Shown here piece by piece: positions 48,925-60,400 of a stretch of 64,000 nt of DNA. The stretch lies in the NCBI GenBank assembly GCA_019096065.1, contig JAGUCH010000008.1:1927001-1991000 (forward strand), given 5' to 3'. This DNA is from Paracyclopina nana (Eukaryota > Arthropoda > Copepoda > Cyclopoida > Cyclopettidae). Under the pieces are notes generated by a model that ran no database searches, was not told the origin of the DNA, and worked only from the letters and a program-made list of their open reading frames with translations. Each line of letters starts with the position of its first letter. Positions within the stretch are counted from its first letter, which is position 1. The position numbers and the translations under genes are program-made.

Positions 48925-49543
48925 AATTTTACCGATACTTGACTAAGTAACTTGACTCAGCAAAAGAACGCTCAAGGCTAGAGCTCTAGATTTTGATGAG
49001 TAGATCGTTCTCAAAACTCAGTTCCAAAAAACAGCCTAAAGGTGGCCGGCCGGGCTACGGTAGCACGACATCTGCCCAATTTTGTTCCACTAGCTGTTTA
49101 TCACATTATGTAATGCTATTTGGTAATTGTACTGAGAAACCATAAACCCCTCAAAATTTCGTTCCGATCGGAGCTGTAGTTTGAGCTGTACCTTTGCAAC
49201 TTTTTTCCAAAAAAAGTTCAGCTGTTGTTGAGAACGAGATACTCTCATCAAAATTCAGTGCTCTACTTTTGTCAAGACTCACGTGTAAGTTAGAAAGTTA
49301 CTCAGTGTCACCGTTTTACGGTTAGCGGGGACCTTGGATATTTCACCATTTCTTGTCTTACTTGCATTCAAAATTCACTCCTGCACCGTGGGTTTATTTG
49401 GCGATTTCACGCGCACGGAAGAAAGTCGCGAAATCAACGTGGCACCTCTTTCTTATAGTCCGTAAGCTAATAATGTTTACAAGTTAAGCCAACCCACAGA
49501 GCGGAGACATTCAACTGATTGGTCTTGGTCAGCGTACTTAGAA
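48925..49543. other. Upstream region of the 138-residue gene
   Basis: No gene or clear repeat. It probably contains the promoter of the small gene at 49544. Confidence 0.4.
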
Positions 49544-49960
49544 ATGGCTTTTGAAGACTTGGAAGTTGTGGTCAACTTCCTGCGCAACCCTGCCAATGTC
49601 TGCCCTGAGGCTTCAAAGGAAGACTTGGACATCATCAAGACCGTGTTGAGCTACTCTGGGAGGACTTCAACCTCAGCAGGGTCATCTTCTGGCGGTGCGA
49701 GTAAACCGCAGCCCCGGCATCCAGGCGACGCATCCTTCGGCCGCGGCACTCCATTACCTCTGCGGCGAGATCGGGACGGGCTTTTTGCGTCTGAAGAACT
49801 TTCAGCTAGGCCCGGCCTCAAACTAATTTTACCTCCGAGGCCGTCGAGACCGGAATTGTCGGCAAAGGCCCCTCGTGGGCGAGGACGGGGTCGTCCCACG
49901 ACAAGTTCCAACGAGGAATGGAGGAAAATTGCTCAAGATTTGGCCGGCCTTCAATTTTGA
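49544..49960 (+). CDS. Orphan 138-residue basic protein with AT-hook-like motif
   Basis: A single-exon gene starting at an ATG in good context (GAAATGG). The N-terminal 40 residues are ordered and acidic (LEVVVNFLRNP, EDLDIIKTVL). A Ser/Gly-rich linker and a Pro/Arg-rich stretch follow. RGRGRGRP near residues 110-118 has the GRP core of an AT-hook, which binds AT-rich minor grooves. The C-terminus is WRKIAQDLAGLQF. Codon use is GC-rich like neighbouring real genes. I do not recognise the family; a nuclear role is inference from the motif. It converges on ACAP. Confidence 0.6.
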   Translation: MAFEDLEVVVNFLRNPANVCPEASKEDLDIIKTVLSYSGRTSTSAGSSSGGASKPQPRHPGDASFGRGTPLPLRRDRDGLFASEELSARPGLKLILPPRPSRPELSAKAPRGRGRGRPTTSSNEEWRKIAQDLAGLQF

Positions 49961-50092
49961 ATGACTCTATGAAACTACTCCAAAAACGCCTAAAAACATT
50001 TCTCTTTTACGTAGCCGAAGCAGATGATTAAAATTCACTGTACTGATGAAGCATGCTAAAATATAGTTTGAAAGATTGAATGCATCAGTAGG

Positions 50093-52593
50093 CTATTTCT
50101 TGGCGGTTTCAGACTTTTTGTGCAGCCGCTCCGGGTGGGTATAGACCATTTGAGAGAATTCTTGCATGACATCAGTGAAGGTGTCATCATCACCAGTAAA
50201 GTCGTCCTCGCGAATTGCTTCGTTCAAGGCGGCCAGTTTGAGGAGGGTGACAATGTCGGCATCAGAATTGGCCACCGCAATGTCCAAGGCGGTCTTGCCC
50301 TCGTGGTTTGGTATGTTGTGGTTGGCTTTCTGCTTGAGGAGCAGGCACACCTGAGCCGTGCTCCCGATGCTGGCAGCCAGGTGCAAAGGGGTGTTGCCCG
50401 CATTGTCCACAGCATTGATTTTGGCACCGTTGAGAAGCAGAAATTTGCACGCCATCACAGAACCACTGAGCATCGATTGATGAATGGGTGAGCTGAATCC
50501 AGCCTCTGGATTCACCCAGTCACGGTCAGCTCCCAACGCCAAGGCTTGACTCATGAGAGGTACGTTGTGGACTCTGGCCGCTCTGAATAGCAGCCTGTTG
50601 GCATCGAGCTTCTCCAAGGACTCATGAGAGGACTCGCTCTCCCCGTCAGTGGACTCTTGGTCGCTGTCCAGCTCAATGTTGGCCACGTGGTGCTTGGAAA
50701 GAGTGCAACCGAAAATCAGCCTCTCCACGTTGATCTCATCATTCGCGGCGAGTCCACAAGCTTCCAAAATGCTACTTTCACTATCCTCCCTCTGTACCGA
50801 TGTATCCTCATCCTTCTCCTCTTTGTCCATGGATTCCTTGACACTTGTCTTGGCAGCGGTAACTGATGCTGTCCTCGCCCTTCTTCTCAACCGCCTCACC
50901 ACCCAGTTCCCTTGGCGGCCTGTGCTGACTTTGAGAGCGCCAGTGTTGATAAATGCCTTGGTCACATACTTGGCTTTGATCCAGCTCTCCCGGGTGTCTT
51001 TGTCACAGTCTAGAGTAGCCCGCTTGGCAATCACTTCAGCCACATTGGCCTCATAAATCCGTTTGGACACATCGTTGCCCAGCTCGGCCATCACCTTGAG
51101 CACCTCGGGCTCTAAGGCATCAAGCCTTATAGACCTCACTTTGCTGATGTGTACCCCGAGGCTTCTGTGGATGCCTGAACACTCGATGCAAAGAGTGATG
51201 CCGAGGTTGATCGAGGCCCACTCCGGATTGGCCGCTCCGCAATCACAGCAGGTCTCGTTGCCGGGAATCAGTAGGATCTGCTTGGCACATGGCTTGACGC
51301 CCCTCCTTTTCTTAGTGCCAGCCTCATCCTCGTTGTCAGAGTCCTCCCATTGCAGCTTGCTGCTCGAGCTGTCATTGACTTTTTCATGTATGGTGTCGTG
51401 AATGGCATCAGATATGCCCTGTTGCAAGCTTGTGATCCACCGCTTGTACATTTCCTCGGTGTCCGCCTAAAAATCTCAACTGCATAGGGCAACCAAATGT
51501 GCAGACTCAGAAATTGTTCACCTGCAAAACGTGAGACTTTGTGCCGGAAATGATCTCAAAGCAGAACCTCCTGTCCGTGTCAGTGAGGGGCCGGACGAGG
51601 CACACCCGCAGATCTTCCTCCATGACGGTCACCTCGTCTCCAGTCCTTTTAGAGTAGCACAGCTTGTTGTTCTCGAGGTAGAACCAGCGTCGGTTCCACG
51701 TACGAAACGCATTCTGGCCTCGCTTGAAAAGGTAGCCCTCAATCTTAATGACGTTGCTGGCCTCTAGCTCAGAGACGCACGCGTGCCGCTTCTCCAGCTG
51801 CTTGTCAAGCGTGTTCGTCTTGGTTTTCATCACATCAATCTCGATGGCCAATTGCTGCGTGAAAACGTCGAGGTCTTGAAAGTAGTTTTTGCCCTGGTGA
51901 AAGTAGCCGCTGTACGCGTTGACGAGTTCAAGCACGGCTTGCAACACTTCGGTTCTCTTCTTGGACTGCAACATTGAAATCTGCGCGCAAGAGAAAGTCT
52001 ACTATACATAGCACGATTGTTGGTGTGTAGTCGACTCTTACCTGATAAACATAGTCGAGTGTTGTGTAGCGAAAGCAGCTTTGCGTGGCAGTGAGCAAGT
52101 TTGTGGCATCCTCAACATCCAGGGGCTTGTTCTTGGTGGCAGCCGCATTCTTGCTCAGCGCACCATCCAGATCATTTGAGATCTTGTTGAAGTAGCCCCG
52201 CGTGTCCTTCATCTGCTTCACGTCCTCCTTGAGGAACCTCTGTAGGTTCTTGGCAACGGCCTTGGAGGCGGCGTCAATGGTGGCATTCTGCAACTTGATC
52301 GTCTCCTGGATAGCCTGAATGAGTCGGCTCAGGTGGCTGTGCGCTTCATCCAGCGGCTCATTCTGCTCGTGCTTCTCGCTGGCAAAGTAGGAGCTGATCT
52401 CCCAAAGACCAGCCACAAATTGTGACTGGTGCGTGATGTATTGGCGCCCTGTGTCGCTCACAACGGCTGACAGCTTAAGGATCTTCTCCAGCTTCGCCTC
52501 CATTTCGTCCAGGTTTGCTTCGTTTCGCCCCAGTTGGGCGCGAAACTTGGGCGAGTCGAAGAGGCATTCCGTGAATTCGATCACAGGCCGCAT
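50093..52593 (-). CDS. ACAP: ACAP: BAR-PH-ArfGAP-ankyrin protein, three exons
   Basis: GTPase-activating protein for Arf6 acting at endosomal and plasma membranes. Exons 52593-52042, 51980-51522 and 51466-50093, all phase 0, give 794 residues (vertebrate ACAPs are about 740-830). An N-terminal BAR domain (about 1-225) is followed by a PH domain (about 262-353, IEGYLFKRG...RRWFYLENN...RFCFEI...MYKRWI). The ArfGAP zinc finger has C410, C413, C430 and C433 (CxxC-x16-CxxC), with the catalytic Arg in HRSLGVH at about 438. Three ankyrin repeats lie near the C-terminus ([18 protein letters not shown]). A basic Arg-rich linker follows the ArfGAP. Introns are 61 and 55 bp. It is head-to-head with lysyl-tRNA synthetase. 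Confidence 0.95.
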
Positions 52594-53518
52594 ATTTCTC
52601 CCACGAAGCTTTTAGGACCGGATATCAACAGATAGCACAGACTAAGTGAGTCATGTTTCTCTATGTCCTAAATTGTGCCTTTGTTGCGCTCCAACTCGTC
52701 TTGTTTACTTTGTGTCAACCTACGACAGGATCGAAAAAACCCGAATTTGCTGTCAAAGAAATCATAAAGACAGGACGCAAAAAACAGCATAAAAGATAAT
52801 AATTCCCTGCCCTACAAATATTTCTTTTCTAGAACTTTTTAGATTTCGATCAGAGAATTGGGAGTTGGCCGCTTTTTGGAAAATTTAAGTTTTTCACTAA
52901 GGCTTAGAAAGTGTGGTACAGTTTTTGAATGAAACTACTCCTATGAATTTAAGGCGAGTTCAAACTTATGCTTTAAAGCAAATGAAGATTGACAATAATT
53001 GCAGGATTTCTGATCAAATTAAAAGTCTTGAAGCCAATGCAGCTCCTCTTTTCAAGAAAGCACACAACTGAATAGTTGAGCCAATTTTTGTTGCTAGGCT
53101 TTTTTGTTTCGACAAAAAATAGGCACTCACTTCAGTATGGCCGAAGTTTAAAAAAAAAAGATTTTTCAAACTGTCATTGTTGTGATTCGCTGCTGCTGAT
53201 ATTGGATTGAAAATTTTTCAGCAATTGTTGCTCTTCCCCGGCTTTGGCTTCTGTGGACATAGATAACAAACTTCAACATTCGCTCATATTTGGGGATTGA
53301 GATTTATCGATCAGTTTTTTAGCCGACTGAAAATTCGGCGAAACCGAAAGTGGCGCTCACACGTGGACGAGCTAATTTGACCAGAAGCATCTAAAGTGCC
53401 TTTAAAAGGTAAGTACTCCGACATTTTGATTAATACCTTGCTTGGGCCGAATTTCGCTTGTTCCATGTGACTTTTCAGTATTTTCAACCTCTAAATTCTG
53501 ATGCAATACAGGTTGAAA
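52594..53518. other. Head-to-head interval between ACAP and KARS
   Basis: About 925 bp. The KARS leader probably contains an intron, since AATACAG/GTTG lies just before its ATG and a GTAAGTAC donor occurs at 53410. No other gene is seen. Confidence 0.45.
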
Positions 53519-55334
53519 ATGGCTGAAAGTGGCGAGGCCTTGTCGAAAAATGAGTTGAAGCGGCGGTTGAAGGCCGAGCAGAAAGCCGCTGAAAAGGCCG
53601 CCAAGGCCGCAGAGCGTGCTGCTGAGGTTGTAAAGGATGATCACCATGACGCTCTCAACGCGGAGGACATCACCCCCAACGAGTACTTCAAGCTTCGTTC
53701 CAGAGCTATCGAAGAGTTGAAAAGTGATACCGAGCATCACCCTTATCCGCACAAGTTCCACGTTGGCACTTCCCTCACGGACTTTGTGGACAAGTACTCA
53801 TCGTTGGAAGATGGCCAAAGCCTTGATGAGGTGCAAGTGCGCGTGGCTGGACGGATTCACGCAATTCGGGAATCCGGAGCCAAACTGAGGTAGCAACAAT
53901 TTTGACAGCACCGATGGCTGGGTTGTATTAGTATATTGTTGCTAGGTTTTTCGATTTGCGTGGTGAAGGCACCAAAGTTCAAGTTATGGCCAATGCCAGA
54001 GCCTACAAGGCCGGCGAGGATGCTTTCTTGAGCGACGTGGCCAAAGTGAGGCGAGGCGACATAATTGGCATCGTTGGCAAGCCGGCCAAAACGAAAAAGG
54101 GCGAATTGAGCGTGGTGCCGACCGAAATGAAGCTCTTGAGCCCGTGCCTGCACATGCTGCCCCATTTGCACTACGGCATCAAGGATAAGGAGACCCGGTT
54201 CAGGCAGCGCTACCTGGACCTCATCATCAACAGTGACGTGCGGAAGAAGTTCATGGTGCGGTCGCAAATCATCAGCTATATGCGGTCGTTTTTTGACCAA
54301 CTCGGCTTCCTGGAGATCGAAACGCCGATGATGAACATGATCCCGGGAGGCGCCACGGCCAAGCCCTTCGTCACGCATCACAACGACCTCAATATGGACC
54401 TGTTCATGCGGGTGGCTCCGGAGCTGTTCCACAAGATCCTCGTCGTGGGCGGCATTGATCGCGTCTACGAAATTGGCCGGCAGTTCAGGAACGAAAGCAT
54501 CGACATGACTCACAATCCAGAGTTTACCACATGTGAGTTCTACATGGCCTATGCCGACTACAAGGATTTGATCGACATCACCGAGAAGCTCATCGCGGGC
54601 ATGGTCAAGAGCATCTTTGGCTCCTACCAAGTCAAGTATCACCCCGAGGGTCCCGAAGGGCCAGAGTGGACCTTGGACTTTACCCCACCTTTCAAGCAAA
54701 TCCGGATGATTCCAGACCTGGAAAAGGCAGTGGGAGAGAAGCTGCCCAAGCCCACCGAGTTGGACACGGAAGCAGCCAGAGTTAAACTTGACGCGATTTG
54801 CGTCAAACACAATGTTGATTGTTCGGCCCCGAGGACTGCAGCCAGGCTGCTTGACAAGGTACGTCTCTTTCGTCGTCTCTGACTCTCTGATTCTACGAAT
54901 GATCACTCCAGCTCGTGGGCGAGTTCCTTGAGGAGACCTGCATCAGTCCAACCTTCATCATGGAGCATCCGCAAGTCATGTCTCCGCTTGCCAAATGGCA
55001 TCGCACCGAGCCCGGTCTCACCGAAAGGTTTGAGCTGTTCGTGGCTAAAAAGGAGATCTGCAACGCGTACACGGAATTAAATGACCCTGTTGTGCAGAGG
55101 TCGCGGTTCGAGGCTCAGGCCAAGGACAAATCGGCCGGCGACGACGAGGCCATGTTCCTTGATGAGGGATTTTGTACCGCTTTGGAGTATGGACTGCCGC
55201 CCACCGGTGGCTGGGGCTGCGGCATCGATCGGTTGGCCATGTTTCTTACGGACTCGAACAACATCAAAGAAGTCCTCTTTTTCCCGGCCATGAAGCCAGA
55301 TGATAACAAAGCTTCGGCTAAGGAAGAGCAATAA
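53519..55334 (+). CDS. KARS1: Lysyl-tRNA synthetase, three coding exons
   Basis: Class IIb enzyme that charges tRNA-Lys with lysine using ATP; in animals it joins the multisynthetase complex. Exons 53519-53889, 53946-54858 and 54912-55334 give 568 residues. The Lys/Ala-rich N-terminal helix ([20 protein letters not shown]) is the eukaryotic tRNA-binding extension. The OB-fold anticodon domain follows (about 60-200, [17 protein letters not shown]). Motif 1 lies near FLEIETPMM, motif 2 is GRQFRNE...FTTCEFY, motif 3 is [13 protein letters not shown]. The length fits the cytosolic form; no separate mitochondrial-targeting exon is visible, although one could lie in the leader. It converges on CHMP4. 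Confidence 0.97.
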
Positions 55335-55470
55335 ATTATCCTAGGCTCAAACGCGTGTTTTTTAAAAAAGCTTTATTTTCATAACTCTTCCCCCCTCGAT
55401 GTTGTCATGTCTACTTTGACGGCAGCAATCACAGTGGTGCAATAAGGTTTTCATGTTGGTTCGAGTGCAA

Positions 55471-56327
55471 TTATGAGGCCCATGCCGCCAATTCTGCCAT
55501 GTCTGGATCCTCCTCTTCCTCCTTCCTCTTCGCTTTGGCCGGTTTGGCCACTGCTGGTTCGGAGCTAGGCACCTCGGGGAGTTCCTTGGCAGGGCCGACA
55601 TCAAGCAGCTGCTTCTCCAGCTCGGCTTGCTCCTCCAACTCTGTCTCGGCCTCCAACTCGTTGAGCTCAGCCTCCAGTTCATCTTCGTCAAATTCCTGAC
55701 CAAAGGCGACAGGGTTGGAGATGGCTTCACTGATCTCTCGAGCCACGTCCTGCTGCTCTGCAATATCATCCATCATGTCATGAACTTGGTCAATGTCCAT
55801 GTCAGCGTGGGCCTTTTTCAGCGCCTTGGCGGCTTCGCCCATGGTTTGTAAGACAGCAGTGTTGGTGTTCGCCCCTTCTAAAGCTTCTCGTTGTTGTTCA
55901 ATGGTTGTGAGGGTTCCATCAATTTGCTGCAGTTGCTTTTCGTACCTGAAATAGAAATGTCTCCGGAAATTGATTGTCGCTCCTACCAGATTACCAGGGT
56001 AGCCAAGTTTCTTAAGTCCAATCAGCCTTTTCATGTCAAAAGAGCAAAGCTAATGGCAAAGTCGGGGATGGCGATGATCACAAGAAAGGCCAAAATTATG
56101 AGCAAAAATTCTCACCGTTTCTTCCTTTTGAGGGCACCCAGTGCGACCCTTTTGTTGGTTTTCGCATTTTTCCTCGCGGTGGCAACTTCAGTCTCGATTT
56201 TTTTCTCCAGGAACTCCTGCTTTTTTATGAGCATTTCCTCGGTCTCGCGGAGCTTTTGGATCGCTTCACCCGTTGTCGGGGCTTTGTCGTTCTTTTTTCC
56301 ACCAAAGAGCTTGCCGAAAACAGACAT
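55471..56327 (-). CDS. CHMP4: CHMP4/Snf7, ESCRT-III subunit, two exons
   Basis: Main filament-forming ESCRT-III subunit acting in membrane scission at endosomes, the midbody and the nuclear envelope. Exons 56327-56116 and 55945-55471 give 228 residues, the normal length. The start MSVFGKLFGG is the conserved amphipathic anchor of CHMP4. Helices 1-2 are basic (KKIETEVATARKNAKTNKR), and the C-terminal half is acidic (DEDELEAELNELE). The last residues MAELAAWAS match the MxxLxxW helix that binds the Bro1 domain of ALIX. The intron is 170 bp, longer than usual for this window. It lies between KARS (convergent) and mL49 (divergent). Confidence 0.96.
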
Positions 56328-56720
56328 TATAACTTTCAGTGCGAAAACTCGATGCACCAAAATCGAAAACGTGAATCAGACACCAATTCTTCCAGTCAAG
56401 GATTTATCTTGCGTTCGTGAGTCATTCGACGACACAATGATGCAGTATATCAGATCGAAAAACTAAGTCGACTCACGTTTTCTGCTACGTTAAACCGTAT
56501 CTTCAAGCTATCTTTCGGGACACTAGTGTCCCATCTTGAATCCACATCAATTGTAGTGCCCTTTTTCGCGCAAGATCGCAATATCTCTTGTCGAAGAAAA
56601 GAAAAGAAAATCACGCTTCTTTAGGAGGAAGAAATGAGCCCAGAAAACAATGCTCAGTTCCACGGTTGTTTACCAACAACAAATCAGAAATCAGTACATC
56701 ACTCCAGTTAAAACTTAGAA
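56328..56720. promoter_or_regulatory. Head-to-head promoter interval of CHMP4 and mL49
   Basis: 393 bp separate the two divergent ATGs. The interval is short and repeat-free, consistent with a bidirectional promoter. No specific sites are recognised. Confidence 0.45.
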
Positions 56721-57518
56721 ATGTTGCGTCAACTCGCAAGGCTACATCTCGCTCGATTGAAGCCTACACATATCGTCCGCAATGTCAGTGACATTAAACA
56801 AAATGAATATTTCGAGGATTCGTTATTGCCCAAAGTTTCCAAGGAGGGCATTCCCATGAGAGATCCCCGTGATATCAACGATCCAGACTACGAAAACCCT
56901 GTGGGAAATATCGAGACGGAGAACTTCACGTTCGACGCACAAAAAGGCATTGGCCTGGTGAGCTACGTTACCTTTAGTGCATAGAAATAGAGTATGATTC
57001 CGCATTTTCAGACCAAAGAGTCTGAGCGAGGCCATTTTGAGGAGTACGTCAGCAAGTTTGGGGACGCTCGTTTCTCTGACTTTTTGCCACAAATCCAAAA
57101 CAGGGACTTCAAGGCTTCCAAGGAGGAATGGAAATTTGTTGAGAGACTGTTGCCATTAAAACTAAAGCCACAAATTCCACACAGCTCCGAGCCTTTCCCG
57201 TCTGGATTCAGGTTGCCAACTATTTCACCCGATGAAGCCATTAACAAGTTTGGCTACTTTGTTGCTCGAACGACAAATCACATGCTGCCGGTCTACTCTA
57301 AAGTGGAGATCCACCAAGAGGATGAGGAGTGCCTCATCACAACAATCAAGATGGTCGAGGGCGACCTGTTCAGGCTGAAGAGGGATCTGGACAGCTTCCT
57401 CAAGCACCGTTTCGAGTGTGACTTCATCAGTCGAGTGTCGGAGCTGCAATCTCACATCGTCTACAAGGGCGATTTGGAAGCTGAATTCAAAGAGTTTATT
57501 CTCAATAAAGGGTTCTAA
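56721..57518 (+). CDS. MRPL49: Mitochondrial ribosomal protein mL49, two exons
   Basis: Structural protein of the mitochondrial large ribosomal subunit. Exons 56721-56957 and 57012-57518 give 247 residues. The basic N-terminus (MLRQLARLHLARLKP) looks like a mitochondrial targeting peptide. The conserved core is in the C-terminal half: FVERLLP, FPSGFRLP, NKFGYFVARTTNHMLPVY, MVEGDLFRLKRDLDSFL and the ending FILNKGF, which matches the 'LLEKGF' end of vertebrate mL49. The protein is longer than human mL49 (166 residues) because of an N-terminal extension. Its stop is 9 bp from the stop of the convergent zinc-finger gene. Confidence 0.85.
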
Positions 57519-57527
57519 AATAAATCA

Positions 57528-60400
57528 TCATTTATGCGGATTGCTCTTGAGTGCTCGTTCAAAAATTGCCATGTTCAACTTGAGCTTCTTTTTAGTGCCA
57601 TATGACTTGATAGAAGTCAGTGAGCCATGCCGTTGACCATCTGGCGACCAGAAATGAGTGGAATACGAATGGGCATCTGCCAGGCGCTTCTCACAGACCC
57701 ACCCGTTTTCCAGGGGAATTAACAGCCCCTCCGAGTCATCCTCGTCCTCGTCCCCATCGGAAATGCCATCAAAGTCCTCGTCCTCCTCATCAAGATCCTC
57801 GTCAAGATCCTCATCCTCAAAATCGTCCACTTCAATCTGTAGCGGTTTGTCAAGGCTGCTGCTCTTTTTTTCCTCTCGGCTCTTTTTTTCCTTCTCTTTA
57901 CTGCTTTCCACTTTCGTTGCCTTGGCCTCTTTGGAAGCAACTCTCTGGGGCTTGTTGTCCACTTTTTCAGGTGCATTACCCACTTTCTTTACCTCGGACT
58001 TCTTAGCTTTGTCTTTCTTCATGAACTCCCTGGCTCTTCGCATTAAAGCTTCCATTCGCTTACGTGTTCGCAAGCTGGAGCTACTCAGAGTCCTTGGCGC
58101 CCTGTTCAAGCTGGCCTTTATGGTGCCCTTGAAGCCGCGCGTACGAAATATTTTGTCATCGTCGTCCACGCTCACTCCCGAGTCATTGGCTTTCTCATCT
58201 TCCTCCTCTTCGTCATCATTGGCCAGCTTGAAACTCAACGCCATTTTGGAGAGCAGGTCCTTGGCTGGGCCAACACTTGTCTTGCCCCCATAGCCAAATT
58301 CTGCGGCCCAGTTTCTATCGGGGCACTCCTGCCAGTTCCTCTCTTGCTGAGCACTCCTTGGGTGAGCCTTTTTAGCCTTGGCCAATTTGGGGGGCTTGGT
58401 TTTGGCCTCTAGATCAGCTACTTCATTAGCAAACTCGTCTGCCACTTGATCGATGACTGCCTCAGTGATGACCTTTTTCGGCTCTTTCTCAGCAGCTTCA
58501 TCATTGGAATGTACATTGTCGACGTGTTTTTGAAGGTTTTCTACGGTCGAGAACTTGGCATTTGCACACAGTCCACATTCGTATGGTTTGAGAGCATCTT
58601 TGTCGTCCTCCTCCACGTCATCGTCCCCCTCGTTGCTTAGCAGAGATTGCATCTTTTTCAGGAGATTACTTTTTGATAAGTTCGCACGTTGTTTCCTGGG
58701 ACTAGCTCTGATATCCAATGGGTCCTGTTCAGCTTCCTCGGACTTTTCTTCTACGGGCTTTCCAAGACACTCGCCACAACTGCACTCCTATGGGAAATAT
58801 GAAAGCGAATTAAAAAAGAAAGAAAAATTAACCAATTGGATGGCAAGCTACAGTTTCTGGTTCTGTGTCGTGGGTGGCCAGATGCCTGTGGAAGGGCAAG
58901 GTCTGGTTCCTGGTGAAGACTTTGCCGCAAATCCTGCACTGCATGCCCATCTCCTCCTGCGTCCACGTGCGATGGACCACAATGTGCAGGCTGTGCTTGA
59001 TGAGGCAGGAGAAAGTCTCGTCGCATTCTCTGCAATAGTACGACTTTTCGCGACGCTCCAAATGCAATTTGCTGTTGTGGCTCTTAAATGCAGATTCACT
59101 CTGAAAAAGTAGCATACAATGAGTTCTCTTGAAGCTCAATTTTGAGCCCCTGTCGCCCAACCTTGAGGTACACGTTGCATTTCTGGCAGTAGAAGGGATT
59201 GCCACTGGTGTCAGTGTGCTCCTCAATCATGTGGGTTTGGTGAGATTTCCTGTCTTGGAAAGCGATGCAGCAGTCCGAGCATTCGTACTCCATTTCCGCC
59301 TCCTTATTGCGCTTCTCCTTCCTCTGGATCTGCTTGTGGAGCTCGACGCTGTTGAACACGTGATGCTTGAACGCGGCGTGCTTGTAAAAGCTGATTTGGC
59401 ATATTTTGCAGAAGTAGTGGAAGTCGGTTCCGCCCGCACCCACAATGCGGTTGGCCTCTTCGGACATGTCGAGGAGTTCCTCGGAGTCGACCTCGCTGTC
59501 CGAGTTCTCCGTGATGACAGGTGCTGTTTTTTTGGGCCGGCCGCGACCGCCGCCCCTATGGAGCTGCACCTTCGCCTTCTTGCCAATGTCCTCGGGGCCG
59601 ATGCGTTTGCGCTTGCGAGGAACGAAGGTTTGCAGGAGGGCGTCCTCTTTGTCAGCCTTGTCCTCTTCCTTCTCGCCAGGATTCCAGGTGGGATCATCGT
59701 CGCTGTCGTGCGAGAGGATGTCCTCGTCCTCGTCGGTGATGGCCGTTTCTGGACGACGGCGAGGAGCGCTGCTTCTCGACGCTCTTTTGCTGTTCTCGAT
59801 GACTAGCTCGGTTTTGAGGTCGTCGTTCATCGGCTCCTTCTTGACGAGTGTGGAGGTGAGCACGCCTCTCGGCATGATGTTCAAGGGCACGTTCTCGATC
59901 TTTTCCGAGGAGCTCTGGCTCGGCTCGGAGCAGAACGGAGATTCGACGGCTGGTGTGGTTGTCTTAGGCACGACCACGACCAGCTTCTCACCCGGCTTGG
60001 AGGAGTATTTGGCGGCGTACATGAGCATGCACTTGTCGCAGAACTTTGAGCTGATGGGCACCACCTTGGCCTCGTTTTGGAGGAGCTTGACGGACATGAC
60101 CATGGTGACGAGGTGGGTGGCGGCGGCCTCGGTCTCCATGATGTTGTGGTCGGGATGCGAGCATTGGGGCGACACTTGCCACGCGTCCAGGAACTCCTTG
60201 CGATGCCCAATGCACACGGTCCAGCTGCCGAAGGTGGAGCTGAGGTAGTGGATGCCCACCCTGCTCAGGATCAGCCAGGAGATCTTCATGTGCTTCCCCG
60301 GCACCTTCATGCTCGCCAAGTCCAGCTCGTCCAGCGTCTGGTGGCTCGGGTAGCTCACGCATCTCGACCTGCTCTTGTGGGCAAAGTGGCAATCCGACAT
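57528..60400 (-). CDS. C2H2 zinc-finger protein with MBD-like C-terminus, three exons
   Basis: Probable nuclear DNA-binding protein. Exons 60400-59162, 59100-58852 and 58787-57528, all phase 0, give 915 residues. The N-terminal 130 residues hold paired Cys/His (CSHPDH, CDKC) of unknown fold. An acidic and basic linker with RGRPKK (AT-hook-like) follows. Five or so C2H2 fingers span exons 1-3: CKICQISF, CSDCCIAF, CQKCNVYL, CRECDETF and CRICGKVF, with a later CGLC...H finger. Long acidic and Lys-rich runs follow. The last 70 residues (GWVCEKRL...YSTHFWSPDGQRHGSLTSIKSYG) resemble a methyl-CpG-binding-domain fold; that is inference from pattern. I do not recognise an ortholog. Confidence 0.75.

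Noticed and set aside
53857-54906. 349-codon minus-strand frame opposite lysyl-tRNA synthetase
   Set aside because: It is an antisense shadow of the conserved KARS catalytic domain and has no features of its own; the KARS frame carries all class II motifs.
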